Assembly: GCF_005860805.1 (NCBI RefSeq) | Contig: NZ_VCEJ01000002.1 | Coordinates: 2,464,375 to 2,528,374 of the forward strand | DNA from: Dyadobacter luticola | GTDB lineage: Bacteria > Bacteroidota > Bacteroidia > Cytophagales > Spirosomataceae | Length of the DNA: 64,000 nt | Direction of reading: 5' to 3' | In this document: positions 25,401 through 34,483 of the stretch, piece by piece | How positions within the stretch are numbered: position 1 is the stretch's first letter | Layout: each line of letters begins with the position of its first letter | The notes under the pieces: generated by a model | What the model saw: only the letters and a program-made list of their open reading frames with translations | Databases searched by the model: none | What the model was told of the DNA's origin: nothing | Program-made: the position numbers and the translations under genes

Positions 25401-26428
25401 TTTCCGCTGATGCTGTTGCCCGGCTGCTGGAAGTACTTTTGAAAACGGTTGAATTCGGAGGAATAATAGTTAACGCCCCCGAACTGCGTGCTCACCCAGA
25501 TCCCGCCTTCCCGGTCCTTGATGATCGCATTGACAATGTTGTCCGTGATCGAATAAGGGTTGTATTTCTCCTTCACGATCTGGTCCATTTTCTTCTTTTT
25601 CAAATCCAGGATAAACAGCCCCGACTCGGAGCCGAGCCAGTATTCGTCCGTGCCATTTTTGAAAAAAGTATGAAGGTAAACGTCTTTTTTCTGACCCGTT
25701 TGTTCGGAAATGTCGGTGATTTCGCCTGTTTTGAAGTTCAGCAAATGCACCTTTTTCATGTTGCCGATCAGCAGGGTTGAATCGGAAACCGTGTGCACCC
25801 GCATGTTGGAAAAAACTTCCTTCACCCGACCTGCGAGATTAAACTCCGCCACCTTCCCGGTCTGCGGATCGAAACGCCGGATCAACCCGTTACTGCTCGC
25901 TACCCACACTTGCCCGCTCGCCGAAATGTGGGTAGAAACGGTATTTTCAGCATGGGGAACCGCTGTGATCGTCCCTTTTTTTGAATCAAAACGGTAAAGC
26001 TGGTTGTCCGAAATAATCCAGATGCCACCCGATTTGTCACCCCTGACCGACCGTACTTCACCGGTGCGGATCAGTTTGAAAGGTTTGAACTGATCGGTGA
26101 CCGGATCATAAATGTAGATGCCTTTGTGGGTGCCTACCCAGAGCTTTTCGTGCTGATCTTCATACAAAGCAAACACTGAGTTACTGCCCAGGCTCGTGGG
26201 ATCATCTTGTCGGCTCCTGAAAATCTTGAAGGTGTTTCCATCAAAACGGTTGAGCCCGTTGCGGCTGGCGATCCAGATAAAGCCCTTTTTATCCTGTAAA
26301 ATCTCACCGGTAGTATTGCCCGACAACCCGTCGGAGACCTGGTAACTTTTGAAATAGTAATTCCCGCGCTGGCCCAAACAGGCCAACCCGAAAAAGAGGC
26401 AGCAAATGGTTGTAAAGAGATTTTTCAC
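22439..26428 (-). CDS. Hybrid two-component system regulator (Reg_prop / Y_Y_Y / kinase / receiver / AraC)
   Basis: A 1329-residue one-protein signalling system that detects a breakdown product in the periplasm and activates a nutrient-uptake operon. The start is a GTG at 26426-26428 with a signal peptide (MKNLFTTICCLFFGLACLG). Two-component-regulator propeller repeats fill about 25-690 (GLSGNTTGEILQDKKGFIWI, LWVGTHKGIYIYD). A Y_Y_Y domain follows (about 690-755), then one membrane helix (about 765-787), HisKA with H825 in VAHEIRTSLTLI, and an ATPase domain (GTGIGLPLARSLAE). The receiver has its phospho-acceptor D1119 in VISDIMMPVMDG, and the AraC helix-turn-helix ends in FSRDFQKQFGESPSNYV. 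It is divergent from the SusC-SusD operon at 26675, its likely target; a 21-bp direct repeat lies between. Confidence 0.96.
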   Translation of the reverse strand: MKNLFTTICCLFFGLACLGQRGNYYFKSYQVSDGLSGNTTGEILQDKKGFIWIASRNGLNRFDGNTFKIFRSRQDDPTSLGSNSVFALYEDQHEKLWVGTHKGIYIYDPVTDQFKPFKLIRTGEVRSVRGDKSGGIWIISDNQLYRFDSKKGTITAVPHAENTVSTHISASGQVWVASSNGLIRRFDPQTGKVAEFNLAGRVKEVFSNMRVHTVSDSTLLIGNMKKVHLLNFKTGEITDISEQTGQKKDVYLHTFFKNGTDEYWLGSESGLFILDLKKKKMDQIVKEKYNPYSITDNIVNAIIKDREGGIWVSTQFGGVNYYSSEFNRFQKYFQQPGNSISGNLVHEITKDQYGKLWVGTEDAGLNQLDLQTGTFKSFLPDGKPGSIAYHNLHGLVADGDKLWIGTYEHGLDVMDLKTSKIVRHYTTSMPHTFGSNFVVTLYKTKASEILVGTWSGLFKYNRKTDDFTRMEFVDSQVQGILEDERGTLWVVSYGGGIFYFNPKTNKKGRIKYVAGKTDGLLDNYINSVYQSKDGNLWFCTELGLSRYDPVHQKFKNYRIENGLPDNQVFRVLEDDLGNFWISTSRGLAMLNAKTGRFTNYNESNGLPGVQFNYNSSFKDDDGTLFFGTVAGLISFKPSLFVKNAYVPPVYITGIQANNEELRIGDQKLPLTSSPVYTNYIKLPYDRSSLSFDVAALSYVMPEMNSYKYQLQGLDTQWITLKDNRKITFSKLPPGRYVLRIRGSNNDQVWNNRETRLNIDILPPWWATGWAYLLYSLIFGGIVIVVFRYYHLAVAEKNKREIEAIEIGKEREIYNAKIDFFTNVAHEIRTSLTLIKMPLDKLLSGRHADAETFENLTMIDKNANRLIDLTNQLLDFRKAEANNFSLNFTKTDINELLSDVFSTFRPAAEQKNIAYHIELPRISLQAYVDIEACKKIISNLINNAVKYADHQVRVKLLPFNSDDLLFHIEFSNDGFVIENENREKIFEPFFRSESSQKQQGTGIGLPLARSLAELHKGKLELKRQDNQQNTFLLSLPIHQDYEMDLKGETVAEPVDLLDDDEANQAADPAKPVILVVEDNVEILNYLSRELSATYHVMRAVDGQQAIEVMQRDNVQLVISDIMMPVMDGIELCRKMKHDVQFSHIPIILLTAKNSINSKIEGLEVGADAYIEKPFSLDHLAAQISNLINNRNIIKEYFARSPLTHIKGIAFSTADKNFLEKLNNIISRRISDSNLDVDLLSSMMNMSRPTLYRKIKGISDMTPNELINLSRLKRAAELLAENRYKINEVADMVGYSVPTNFSRDFQKQFGESPSNYVHKLRSKNAPPPHFF

Positions 26429-26528
26429 ACAAGCTTTTGAAGACCAGCCGCCATCACAGAGTTACCGGTTTTTTAACAGATTATAAATATATCCCTGCAA
26501 AATCATTGATAGTTTATAAGGCTGCATG

Positions 26529-26565
26529 TTGAGACAGTTTGATCTGAAATTGAGACGCGCAGATC
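26529..26565. promoter_or_regulatory. Candidate operator of the hybrid regulator: two TTGAGAC-N5-GATC units
   Basis: TTGAGAC-N5-GATC occurs at 26529-26544 and again at 26550-26565, so the half-sites start 21 bp apart on the same face of the helix. Eleven specified bases are identical in both copies. AraC-type domains, as in the adjacent hybrid regulator, typically bind such tandem half-sites two turns apart. The site lies 110-146 bp before the susC ATG and about 100 bp from the regulator's start, suited to activating susC and perhaps to autoregulation. Confidence 0.55.
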
Positions 26566-26674
26566 ATTCAATTAAATGGCAATCAATGAAATTCGCAACT
26601 CTTTAAATAAATCCAATTTATTAATCAGATAGTAACAGTACGGACCTAACTAATCCGGTTAAACAACAATTTTA

Positions 26675-29600
26675 ATGGAAAATAATTTGTACAAACAGGC
26701 AAATGCTGCTGAAAAGCCGGCGCCGCGTCGCTGGTCTGCCAGTGCTGCGCTCGCAATGCTTCTCGGAATGCTGTTTGCGCTGTCGGGCATGGCCCAGGCT
26801 CAGACTGGCACTACGCTCACCGGTAAAATTTCTGACAAGCAAGGCGCGCTGCCGGGCGCTTCGGTGGTGGAAAAAGGCACTTCCAACGGAACTACGACGG
26901 ATACCGACGGAAAATTTACGATCCAGCTTGCCGACGGTGCCAAAACGATCACGGTTTCCAGCGTGGGTTATGTGGCGCAGGATGTGGATGTGACCAACAA
27001 ATCGAGCATTGAGGTTACTTTGGTGGAAGATCAGAAAACCCTGAATGAGGTGGTCGTGATTGGCTACGGCTCTCTGACCAAACGCGAAGTGTCCAGCGCA
27101 ATTACCCACCTGGGTGCTTCTGACCTGCTGCGTGTGGGCAGTAACAACCCGCTGATGTCGATCCAGGGGAAAGTGGCAGGGCTTTCGATAACGAACACGT
27201 CCGCTGCCGACCCTAACTCTTCGCCTAACATTCAGCTGCGCGGCGCCTCTTCCCGGAGTGCCGGTTTGGGACCTTTGTATGTCATCAACGGCATTCCCGG
27301 TGGTAACATTGATAACATTAACCAGAACGAAATCGAATCCATCGACGTCCTGAAAGGCGGCGCGGCTTCAGCGATTTACGGAACACGCGGAAGTAACGGG
27401 GTGATCGTGATCACGACCAAAAAAGGATCGGAGCAGTCGCGCCTGTTCTATGACGGCTACACGACTTTTGACTACAAAACCAACCAGCTCGACGTACTTT
27501 CCAGGGACCAGTTCCTGCAAAACAAGCGCGGCGTGGACTTTGGCGGCAACACCGACTGGATGAAAGCGGTAAGCCGGACGCCCGCTTTTTCGCAAAAGCA
27601 CACGTTGCAGTTTTCGGGCGGAAATGGCAAGACCAATTATTTCAGTTCCATCGATTTCCGGGATGCGAAAGGAATTGACTTGCGTGCCGGCAAGAAAGAA
27701 TATGGCGGCCGGGTGAACATTAACCATACTACGGCCAACAATCTGTTTGCGCTGACATTCAGCGTGGCGCCGCGGTATGCCAAAACGAGCGAGGCGGATT
27801 ACAGCGGTTTCAATTATGCACTGACCCTGAACCCGACGCTTTCCGTGCGGGATTCTACCGGCAAGTACGCTTACATTAACTCCGGATTTTTTGCCAATAA
27901 CCCGGTAGAACAAGCCAAAAGCGTAATCCGCGGGGAAGAAATCAAATTCCTGGATGTGAACGGATCGGCCAAATGGAACATTCTCGAAAACCTGAACACA
28001 ACCGTGACATTCGGTGAAGTAACCCGTTCGGCGCGGGCGCAGCGCTTTGTGCCCTCCAACATTACACCGGTTATCAACGGAAACGGACGGAACACGGCTT
28101 ACCAGGCGCTGAATGAAAACGATCAGAAGAGCTTGGAGTGGCTGGGCAACTATTTCCTGGATGTAAACAAACATTCGATCAAGCTGCTGGCGGGTTATTC
28201 GTACCAGCTGTTTACCAGCTCCGGTTTCGATGCGAGCAACGAGAAATTTCCTTCTGACGTCCTCACTTACAACGGTTTAGGAACCGGATTATGGAACCTT
28301 GAAAAAGGCATCAACAATGTTGGTTCTTACAAAAACAGCTCGAAGCTGATCGCCTTCTTCGGACGGGTTAATTACGATTTTGACCAGAAATACTATTTCT
28401 CTGCCAGTCTCCGGAGAGAAGGTTCTTCCAAATTCGGCTACGACAACAAATGGGGATATTTCCCGGCCGCGTCGGTGGCATGGCGGGTAACGCAGGAAAG
28501 CTTCCTGAAAAATGTTCCCTGGCTGAACGAATTGAAAGTACGTGCGGATTACGGGCAGACGGGTAACCAGGATTTTGATCCTTATAAATCTTTGGATACC
28601 TATGGTGGCTACGGATATTATCCGTTTAACGGAAATTCCTACCAGGTTTGGGGGCCGAACCAGAACACGAATTATGACCTGCGCTGGGAAAAGGCGATCA
28701 ACTTCAATGCCGGTTTGGATTTTGAGCTTTTCAGCAACAAAGTCTCAGGTAGCGTGAACTATTATGTACGCACCAACAAGGATTTGCTTGGAAGCTACAA
28801 TGTATCCAACCCGCCGAACATTCAGGGACAGACCTTTGCGAATGTGGGTACCATGCGGAATACCGGGGTTGAATTACAGCTGAGTGCGACGGTGGTGAAC
28901 AAAGGCGCTTTCAGCTACAACCTGGGCTTGACCGGTGCCTGGAACAACAACCAGTTTGTCTCCTTCTCTAATAATCTTTACCGGGGCCAGCCGTATGTTG
29001 ATGTTGTGGGTATGCCCGCGCCGGGAAGTCCGGGAACACTTCAAAGGTTGCAGGAAGGCACACGGATCGGGAGCTTTTATGCTCTTAAATCGGCTGGTGT
29101 GAATGAAAGTGGCGCCCTGCTGGTCTACAAGAAAAACGGCGAGGTCGTACCAGCCAATGAAGCCAATAATGACGACAAGCAGTTTGTCGGCAATGGTCTT
29201 CCCAAGTTTACGATGGGTATGACGAATTCATTTAAATACAAAAACTGGGACCTGAGCGTATTCCTGCGCGGCACATTTGGCTACAAACTGTTCAATACCT
29301 ACGCTTTTTACCTGGGCACACCAGCGGCGCAGGAAAATGCGAATGTGCTGACATCGGCGTATGACGGCGGAAAATATTCGAAGCTGACCAGCACAACCAC
29401 GTATTCTTCCCTTTCGGATTACTTCCTCGAACCGGGCGGATTTTTGAAAGTGGACAATGTGACGCTGAGCTACACCCAGTCGCTGAAAACGAAATTCATG
29501 CAGTCGGTGCGCATTTATGCGACGACCAGAAACCTGGCAACCTTCACCAAATTCAAAGGCGGCGATCCCGACCTGATCAATGTGAACGGACTGTATCCGG

Positions 29601-29689
29601 GTGTTCGTACCAACAGCGACAACAATGGTACGCTGGATTACTATCCTTCCAGCACGCAGCTTCTGCTGGGATTGCAGCTCACTTTTTAA
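26675..29689 (+). CDS. SusC/RagA-type TonB-dependent outer membrane receptor
   Basis: A 1004-residue SusC-family transporter. An extended leader (MENNLYKQANAAEKPAPRRW) precedes the hydrophobic signal core (LAMLLGMLFALSGMAQAQ). The carboxypeptidase-regulatory-like domain (about 48-120, LPGASVVEKGTSNGTTTD) ends in the family motif LNEVVVIGYGSLTKREV. The plug (about 135-250) has GPLYVINGIPGGNID and AIYGTRGSNGVIVITT. The remainder is a 22-strand barrel ending in the usual aromatic C terminus (LLLGLQLTF). It is cotranscribed with susD (24-bp gap) and lies under the divergent hybrid regulator. The substrate is not known. Confidence 0.95.
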   Translation: MENNLYKQANAAEKPAPRRWSASAALAMLLGMLFALSGMAQAQTGTTLTGKISDKQGALPGASVVEKGTSNGTTTDTDGKFTIQLADGAKTITVSSVGYVAQDVDVTNKSSIEVTLVEDQKTLNEVVVIGYGSLTKREVSSAITHLGASDLLRVGSNNPLMSIQGKVAGLSITNTSAADPNSSPNIQLRGASSRSAGLGPLYVINGIPGGNIDNINQNEIESIDVLKGGAASAIYGTRGSNGVIVITTKKGSEQSRLFYDGYTTFDYKTNQLDVLSRDQFLQNKRGVDFGGNTDWMKAVSRTPAFSQKHTLQFSGGNGKTNYFSSIDFRDAKGIDLRAGKKEYGGRVNINHTTANNLFALTFSVAPRYAKTSEADYSGFNYALTLNPTLSVRDSTGKYAYINSGFFANNPVEQAKSVIRGEEIKFLDVNGSAKWNILENLNTTVTFGEVTRSARAQRFVPSNITPVINGNGRNTAYQALNENDQKSLEWLGNYFLDVNKHSIKLLAGYSYQLFTSSGFDASNEKFPSDVLTYNGLGTGLWNLEKGINNVGSYKNSSKLIAFFGRVNYDFDQKYYFSASLRREGSSKFGYDNKWGYFPAASVAWRVTQESFLKNVPWLNELKVRADYGQTGNQDFDPYKSLDTYGGYGYYPFNGNSYQVWGPNQNTNYDLRWEKAINFNAGLDFELFSNKVSGSVNYYVRTNKDLLGSYNVSNPPNIQGQTFANVGTMRNTGVELQLSATVVNKGAFSYNLGLTGAWNNNQFVSFSNNLYRGQPYVDVVGMPAPGSPGTLQRLQEGTRIGSFYALKSAGVNESGALLVYKKNGEVVPANEANNDDKQFVGNGLPKFTMGMTNSFKYKNWDLSVFLRGTFGYKLFNTYAFYLGTPAAQENANVLTSAYDGGKYSKLTSTTTYSSLSDYFLEPGGFLKVDNVTLSYTQSLKTKFMQSVRIYATTRNLATFTKFKGGDPDLINVNGLYPGVRTNSDNNGTLDYYPSSTQLLLGLQLTF

Positions 29690-29713
29690 TTCTGAAATTA
29701 CTAATTGCCAAAA

Positions 29714-31441
29714 ATGAAAAGGACCCAGATTTCAAAATATATCACAAGGTTTGCTGCCTGTGCACTGCTTTCGGTGACGGCGGGCTGCACCAACCTGGAC
29801 GAGGTTTTATACGACCGGATCACCTCCGGAAACTTCCTGCAAACCCGCGACGACGTGACGCGCGACTTTCTGCGGGCATTTGAGCACAGCTACTGGAGTA
29901 TCCAGGGCGGAAGCACATTTATGTTACAGGAAAACAGCTCCGACGAAATGATGACCGTCAACCGCCAGGGTGACTGGTTTGACGGCGGGCAGTACCAACG
30001 CGTGCATTACCACACATGGACACCCCAGGACAGCTACACCAGCGACGCCTGGAATGCCCTTTACGGCGGGGTAACATTGGCGACCAACTCGCTGGAAGAT
30101 TTGCAGGGGATTACCGATCCTTCCAAATTCGAGATGTCGCGTGAGGAGCTCGACGGCATGATCGCCGAGCTGAAAGTACTGCGTGCCTGGCTGAACCTGC
30201 GTTTGCTGGATTTTTACCGCAACATTGTGATTGTGACCAAAGTAAAAGGCCAGACCGAAGGCGGCGCGCAAGCCACTCCGCAGGAAGCATTCAGCTTCAT
30301 CGAGCAGGAATTGAAAGAAGCGCTGCCGAAACTTTCTACCAATACAACATTGGGGGATAATGCAGTGGGACGCTGGACCCAGGGCGGCGCGGCTGCCTTG
30401 CTGGTGCGCCTGTACCTGAATGCGAAAGTGTACACCGGAACAGACCGTTTTGCCGATTGCGCAACATTGGCGCAGGAAATCATCGACGGGAAATATGGTG
30501 CTTATGCACTGGAAAGCCGCTGGGATGCACCATTCGATTACACTAACCCGACTTCGAAGGAGACGATGTTTGGCTTTCCGGGCAGCTTTGCGCAAACGCA
30601 CTGGCAATATGACGGCGGTATGTATTTCTGGATGCTGCCAAACATGGCGCCAAGCTATTTTGGATTCACGGATTTTGGTAATGCCAACCCGAAATACGCC
30701 ATGCAGCCGGGCCGTGATGTGGATAGTGTGGAATACAACTTTGCCTTGGGCAAGCCTTTTATCAAATTCCAGAAATACAAGGATGATGTCCGTTTGAAAA
30801 AATACAAAAACCTGGGCGGCAGCAAGCGCGAAGGAATGTTCCTCTATGGCTATTTGCCTTACATTAACCCAGCTGGCAAAGTGGATTCGGTACGCGGTTT
30901 CAAAGGTCCTTATGCCTTATTCCTGCGTGACCAGGTTGGCCGGTTCCTAGATGCAAAACCGGGAACAAAGATTGCCGACAAGGTTTCGACCATGAACAAT
31001 GCCGATAACAACTCGGGCCTTTACCCGGTGAAATACCCTTACTACCCAAGCGATGATCCGAACAAGATTTCCTCGGCTTACGCGGAAGTACGTTTTGCGG
31101 AAATTTTTTATGCTTTGGCCGAATGCCGGTACCGCGCCGGAAACAAAGCCGCGGCCGCAACATTGCTGAATGCAGTTCGTAAACGCAACTACCCAGCCGG
31201 CTCGGCGAGCTTATACAAAGCTGACGGCAGCCAGCTGACCGACCAGGAAATGCTGGACGAATGGATGCGGGAGTTCCTGGCGGAAGGCAGAAGAAGAACG
31301 GACCTCATCCGCTGGGGCGTGTTCAACTCCGGTACGTGGTGGGATAAAAAACCGGATGCGGACAACCACACCGAAATTTTCCCGATCGGCCAGAATGTAT
31401 TGAATGCTTCACCACAATTGAAGCAAAATCCAGGTTACTAA
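29714..31441 (+). CDS. SusD/RagB-type outer membrane nutrient-binding lipoprotein
   Basis: A 575-residue SusD-family lipoprotein that forms the lid of the SusC encoded just upstream. The ATG at 29714 is preferred over an in-frame TTG nine bases earlier. The signal peptide ends in lipobox VTAGC followed by TNLDEVLYDRITSGNFL, the usual SusD opening. TPR-like helices follow (LRAWLNLRLLDFYRNIVIVT, AAALLVRLYLNAKVYTG) and the C-terminal SusD signature AEVRFAEIFYALAECRYRAG ... EFLAEGRRRTDLIRWG. It shares the operon with the receptor and the large cytochrome-propeller protein (12-bp gap). Confidence 0.95.
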   Translation: MKRTQISKYITRFAACALLSVTAGCTNLDEVLYDRITSGNFLQTRDDVTRDFLRAFEHSYWSIQGGSTFMLQENSSDEMMTVNRQGDWFDGGQYQRVHYHTWTPQDSYTSDAWNALYGGVTLATNSLEDLQGITDPSKFEMSREELDGMIAELKVLRAWLNLRLLDFYRNIVIVTKVKGQTEGGAQATPQEAFSFIEQELKEALPKLSTNTTLGDNAVGRWTQGGAAALLVRLYLNAKVYTGTDRFADCATLAQEIIDGKYGAYALESRWDAPFDYTNPTSKETMFGFPGSFAQTHWQYDGGMYFWMLPNMAPSYFGFTDFGNANPKYAMQPGRDVDSVEYNFALGKPFIKFQKYKDDVRLKKYKNLGGSKREGMFLYGYLPYINPAGKVDSVRGFKGPYALFLRDQVGRFLDAKPGTKIADKVSTMNNADNNSGLYPVKYPYYPSDDPNKISSAYAEVRFAEIFYALAECRYRAGNKAAAATLLNAVRKRNYPAGSASLYKADGSQLTDQEMLDEWMREFLAEGRRRTDLIRWGVFNSGTWWDKKPDADNHTEIFPIGQNVLNASPQLKQNPGY

Positions 31442-31453
31442 AATTATTTTTAA

Positions 31454-34400
31454 ATGAAATTTCACAAGCCCATGGCTGTGCTGGGTGCCGCAACATTGTT
31501 TGCGGTACTTGGCTCAGCCACAACTTTTATCAGCCCGAAAGCGGTAAGTCATCAAATTGCAGCGACGGCAGAACGTCCGCGCGAAGCCTGGGTGCTGCGG
31601 TCGGTGCTCGATGCCAAGCCCAGGATCCTGAGCATTGCCTTGAACGAAAACCTCTGGATCGCCTACAATACCAAGACGGCTTCCCTGTACAAAGCCTGGA
31701 ACGGCCGGATCAATTTCGGGGGTCCGGTGTATACTTCTTCACACGGCCCGCAGCCTGTATCTCAGGGCATTACCTACATGCAGGAGCCTGACGAAAATCC
31801 GTGGCGGATCGAGGCGGACGGCCAGCAAGTGACGCCAGAAATCAGTTACAAAGGCCACAAGATCCTGGACAATCGGGTAACATTGAAATACGAGCTCGAT
31901 TACCAGGGCAAGAAAATCGTGATCGAGGAGCAACCGGAGTTTTTTGATGCAGGAAATGGCAAGACTGGTTTTGAACGCATTTTTAATGTTTCCAATGTGC
32001 CTGCCGGAGCAGCCGTAGCCCTGAATGTGCATTTGAATTCCATGTTAGCTGAAAGTGATTTGAAAACTGACGGCAAGTTTTCGGTTACTTCACAAAAGGC
32101 GGAGACAATCGGAAATCAAACTTTTAAAGCGATTGATGGAAAGCTGGTCCTCAATAATGGTAAAACCAACTTCTCGGTAAACCTGACTAAAAAACCGGAG
32201 CAGGCACAGGCTGCGGCGCAGGAAAGCCGGGCGGATATGATCGCGGGACTGTTTGCAAAAAGCGACTGTAACACTTGTCATAATCAGGATGTCAAAACCG
32301 TGGGCCCGGCTTACAAGGCGATCGCGGAGCGCTACGAAAACAATGAGGAAAACAAAAACAAGCTGGTTGCCAAAGTGATCACCGGCGGCGCTGGCAACTG
32401 GGGCCAAATTGCGATGTCGCCACACCCGGATTTAAAGAAAGAGGATGCAGAAACGATGGTATCCTACATTCTGAACCTGGATGCGGAGAAGGAAAGGGCG
32501 CAGGCGGCCAGCAAGTTGATGCCCAAACCCGCCTACCCGATCGCGATCAAATCTTTAAACCTGGCGCAGGCGCCTCCCACAACGGGAAACTTAAGCGGCG
32601 AAAAGCCTGGTATTGCGATAAACATTTATCAGTTTGCCAGCGGCATCGGCAGTGTGCCCGAGATCAATGATGAAATGCTGCCGGTAAAATCGGGCTCCAT
32701 CAACGCCCTGCACCTGGACGATCCGGACTTTGGTGATCTGAGAGACAATTTCGCAATTTTCGCCAGTGGGTATATCAACATTAAAAAGACAACCAACATT
32801 GTCTTCCGGCTGGTATGTGACGACGGCGGCAAGCTGTTTATCGATAACAAACTGGTGACCGATAATGGTGTAAACCACGGCCTGCAGCCTACCGACGGCG
32901 AGGTGATTTTGAAAGCGGGCAAGCATCCGTTCAGGGTGGAATACTACCAGGGTTCGTTTGGTAAAGGGCTTTCACTGCAATGGCGGCCTTATGGCAGCAA
33001 GGAATTTACGGTGGTGCCGCCGTCGGTTTTCACCTATAAAGGTGCCGACATTAAAAAGACGGGACAGACGCCGGTTGATGTAAAAAAAGACGAAGTTCCG
33101 GGTGACCAGTCGCCGCTGGTGGCGGTGCATCCGAGCTTTACACTGGCCCAGGCGCGGCCGGACAATTTTCAGCCGAGAGTAGGCGGCATGGATTTCCTCG
33201 CCGACGGCAGAATGGTGGTAAGTACCTGGGATTCATTGGGATCTGTGTACATTGTGGATGGCCGTAAAGCTGCGACACCCAATGATATTCTGGTGAAACG
33301 CATCGCGTACGGATTGGCCGAGCCGCTGGGTTTGAAGGTGGTGGACGATGAGATCTACATCATGCAAAAACAGGAACTGACCAAGCTGGTAGACCTGAAT
33401 AAAGATGAAATCATCGACGAGTACCAGACCGTCTGCAACGGCTGGAAAGTGTCTGCCAACTTCCATGAATTTGCATTCGGGCTTGTGTACAAAGACGGCT
33501 ATTTTTACGGGACACTGGCCACGGCGATCAACCCGGGTGGCGCGAGTACCAAGCCGCAGATACCCGACCGCGGAAAAGCGATTAAGATTTCTAAAAAAGA
33601 CGGCTCATTTACATTTGTTGCCTCCGGTCTCCGGACGCCAAATGGTATAGGTCTGGGTGTCGACAATGAAATTTTCATCGCTGATAACCAGGGTGACTGG
33701 CTGCCTGCGAACAAGATCATTCATTTGCAGGAAGGCGCCTGGTACGGTTCACGTTCCGTGGATTTTGAAGGTACTGCCAACAAAAAAGAAGCGCCGCCAG
33801 TAGTGTGGCTGACCCAGGATGAGATCGGTAACTCGCCGAGCCAGCCAGCCAAGCTGAATGTTGGCCCTTACCAGAACCAGATGATCCACGGCGATGTGAC
33901 GCATGGTGGTATCAAGCGTGTTTTTGCTGAAAAAGTCAATGGGGTGTACCAGGGCGCGGTGTTTCGGTTTACCCAGGGTTTGGAAGCCGGTGTGAACCGA
34001 CTCGTGTGGGGCCCCGACGGTTCGCTATACATTGGCGGCGTGGGTTCTACCGGTAACTGGGGACATTCCGGCAAGTTGGGTTATGGACTGCAAAAGCTGA
34101 CATTCAATGATAAAACCGCATTTGAAATGCTGGCTGTGCGCGCGAAATCCGACGGCGTTGAAATTGAATTTACCGAACCTTTAAAAGAAGGTACCGGTGA
34201 AACTGCTTCCGATTATGATATCCGTCAATGGTGGTTTAAACCCACCGGCGAATATGGCGGCCCGAAAATGGATCCTGAAAACTTGTCGGTAAAATCGGTA
34301 AAAGTTTCTTCCGATCGCAGGAAAGTAACCCTGCAACTCGCTGGTATGAAAGCGAAACACGTGGTTTACATTCATTTAAACAGAAAATCTGTCCTGAGCC

Positions 34401-34471
34401 AAACCGGTGCAAATCTTTGGAGTACCGAGGCCTGGTATAATATGAATGAGCTCCCGGCCGCCAGATTGTGA
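31454..34471 (+). CDS. Large exported cytochrome c / PA14 / sorbosone-dehydrogenase-like propeller protein
   Basis: A 1005-residue exported protein. After a signal peptide (about 1-30), residues 40-245 form a beta-rich domain (AWVLRSVLDAKPRILSIALN). Residues 255-345 are a class I cytochrome c with C272-N-T-C275-H276 and a probable axial Met in QIAMSPHP (M321). Residues about 383-530 are a PA14 domain (FRLVCDDGGKLFIDNKLV, HPFRVEYYQGS), usually carbohydrate-binding. Residues about 555-890 are a glucose/sorbosone-dehydrogenase-like propeller (GGMDFLADGRMVVSTWDSLG, RTPNGIGLGVDNEIFIADNQ), and a beta domain closes the protein. The architecture suggests periplasmic sugar or sugar-alcohol oxidation with electron transfer to the heme. 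As third gene of the susC-susD operon it probably acts on the imported ligand. The actual reaction is inferred. Confidence 0.88.
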   Translation: MKFHKPMAVLGAATLFAVLGSATTFISPKAVSHQIAATAERPREAWVLRSVLDAKPRILSIALNENLWIAYNTKTASLYKAWNGRINFGGPVYTSSHGPQPVSQGITYMQEPDENPWRIEADGQQVTPEISYKGHKILDNRVTLKYELDYQGKKIVIEEQPEFFDAGNGKTGFERIFNVSNVPAGAAVALNVHLNSMLAESDLKTDGKFSVTSQKAETIGNQTFKAIDGKLVLNNGKTNFSVNLTKKPEQAQAAAQESRADMIAGLFAKSDCNTCHNQDVKTVGPAYKAIAERYENNEENKNKLVAKVITGGAGNWGQIAMSPHPDLKKEDAETMVSYILNLDAEKERAQAASKLMPKPAYPIAIKSLNLAQAPPTTGNLSGEKPGIAINIYQFASGIGSVPEINDEMLPVKSGSINALHLDDPDFGDLRDNFAIFASGYINIKKTTNIVFRLVCDDGGKLFIDNKLVTDNGVNHGLQPTDGEVILKAGKHPFRVEYYQGSFGKGLSLQWRPYGSKEFTVVPPSVFTYKGADIKKTGQTPVDVKKDEVPGDQSPLVAVHPSFTLAQARPDNFQPRVGGMDFLADGRMVVSTWDSLGSVYIVDGRKAATPNDILVKRIAYGLAEPLGLKVVDDEIYIMQKQELTKLVDLNKDEIIDEYQTVCNGWKVSANFHEFAFGLVYKDGYFYGTLATAINPGGASTKPQIPDRGKAIKISKKDGSFTFVASGLRTPNGIGLGVDNEIFIADNQGDWLPANKIIHLQEGAWYGSRSVDFEGTANKKEAPPVVWLTQDEIGNSPSQPAKLNVGPYQNQMIHGDVTHGGIKRVFAEKVNGVYQGAVFRFTQGLEAGVNRLVWGPDGSLYIGGVGSTGNWGHSGKLGYGLQKLTFNDKTAFEMLAVRAKSDGVEIEFTEPLKEGTGETASDYDIRQWWFKPTGEYGGPKMDPENLSVKSVKVSSDRRKVTLQLAGMKAKHVVYIHLNRKSVLSQTGANLWSTEAWYNMNELPAARL

Positions 34472-34483
34472 GGCTGTAAATAG

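Noticed and set aside
25136..25780. Plus-strand frames of up to 214 codons inside the hybrid regulator
   Set aside because: They are antisense to the conserved propeller repeats of the regulator and mirror its repeat pattern.
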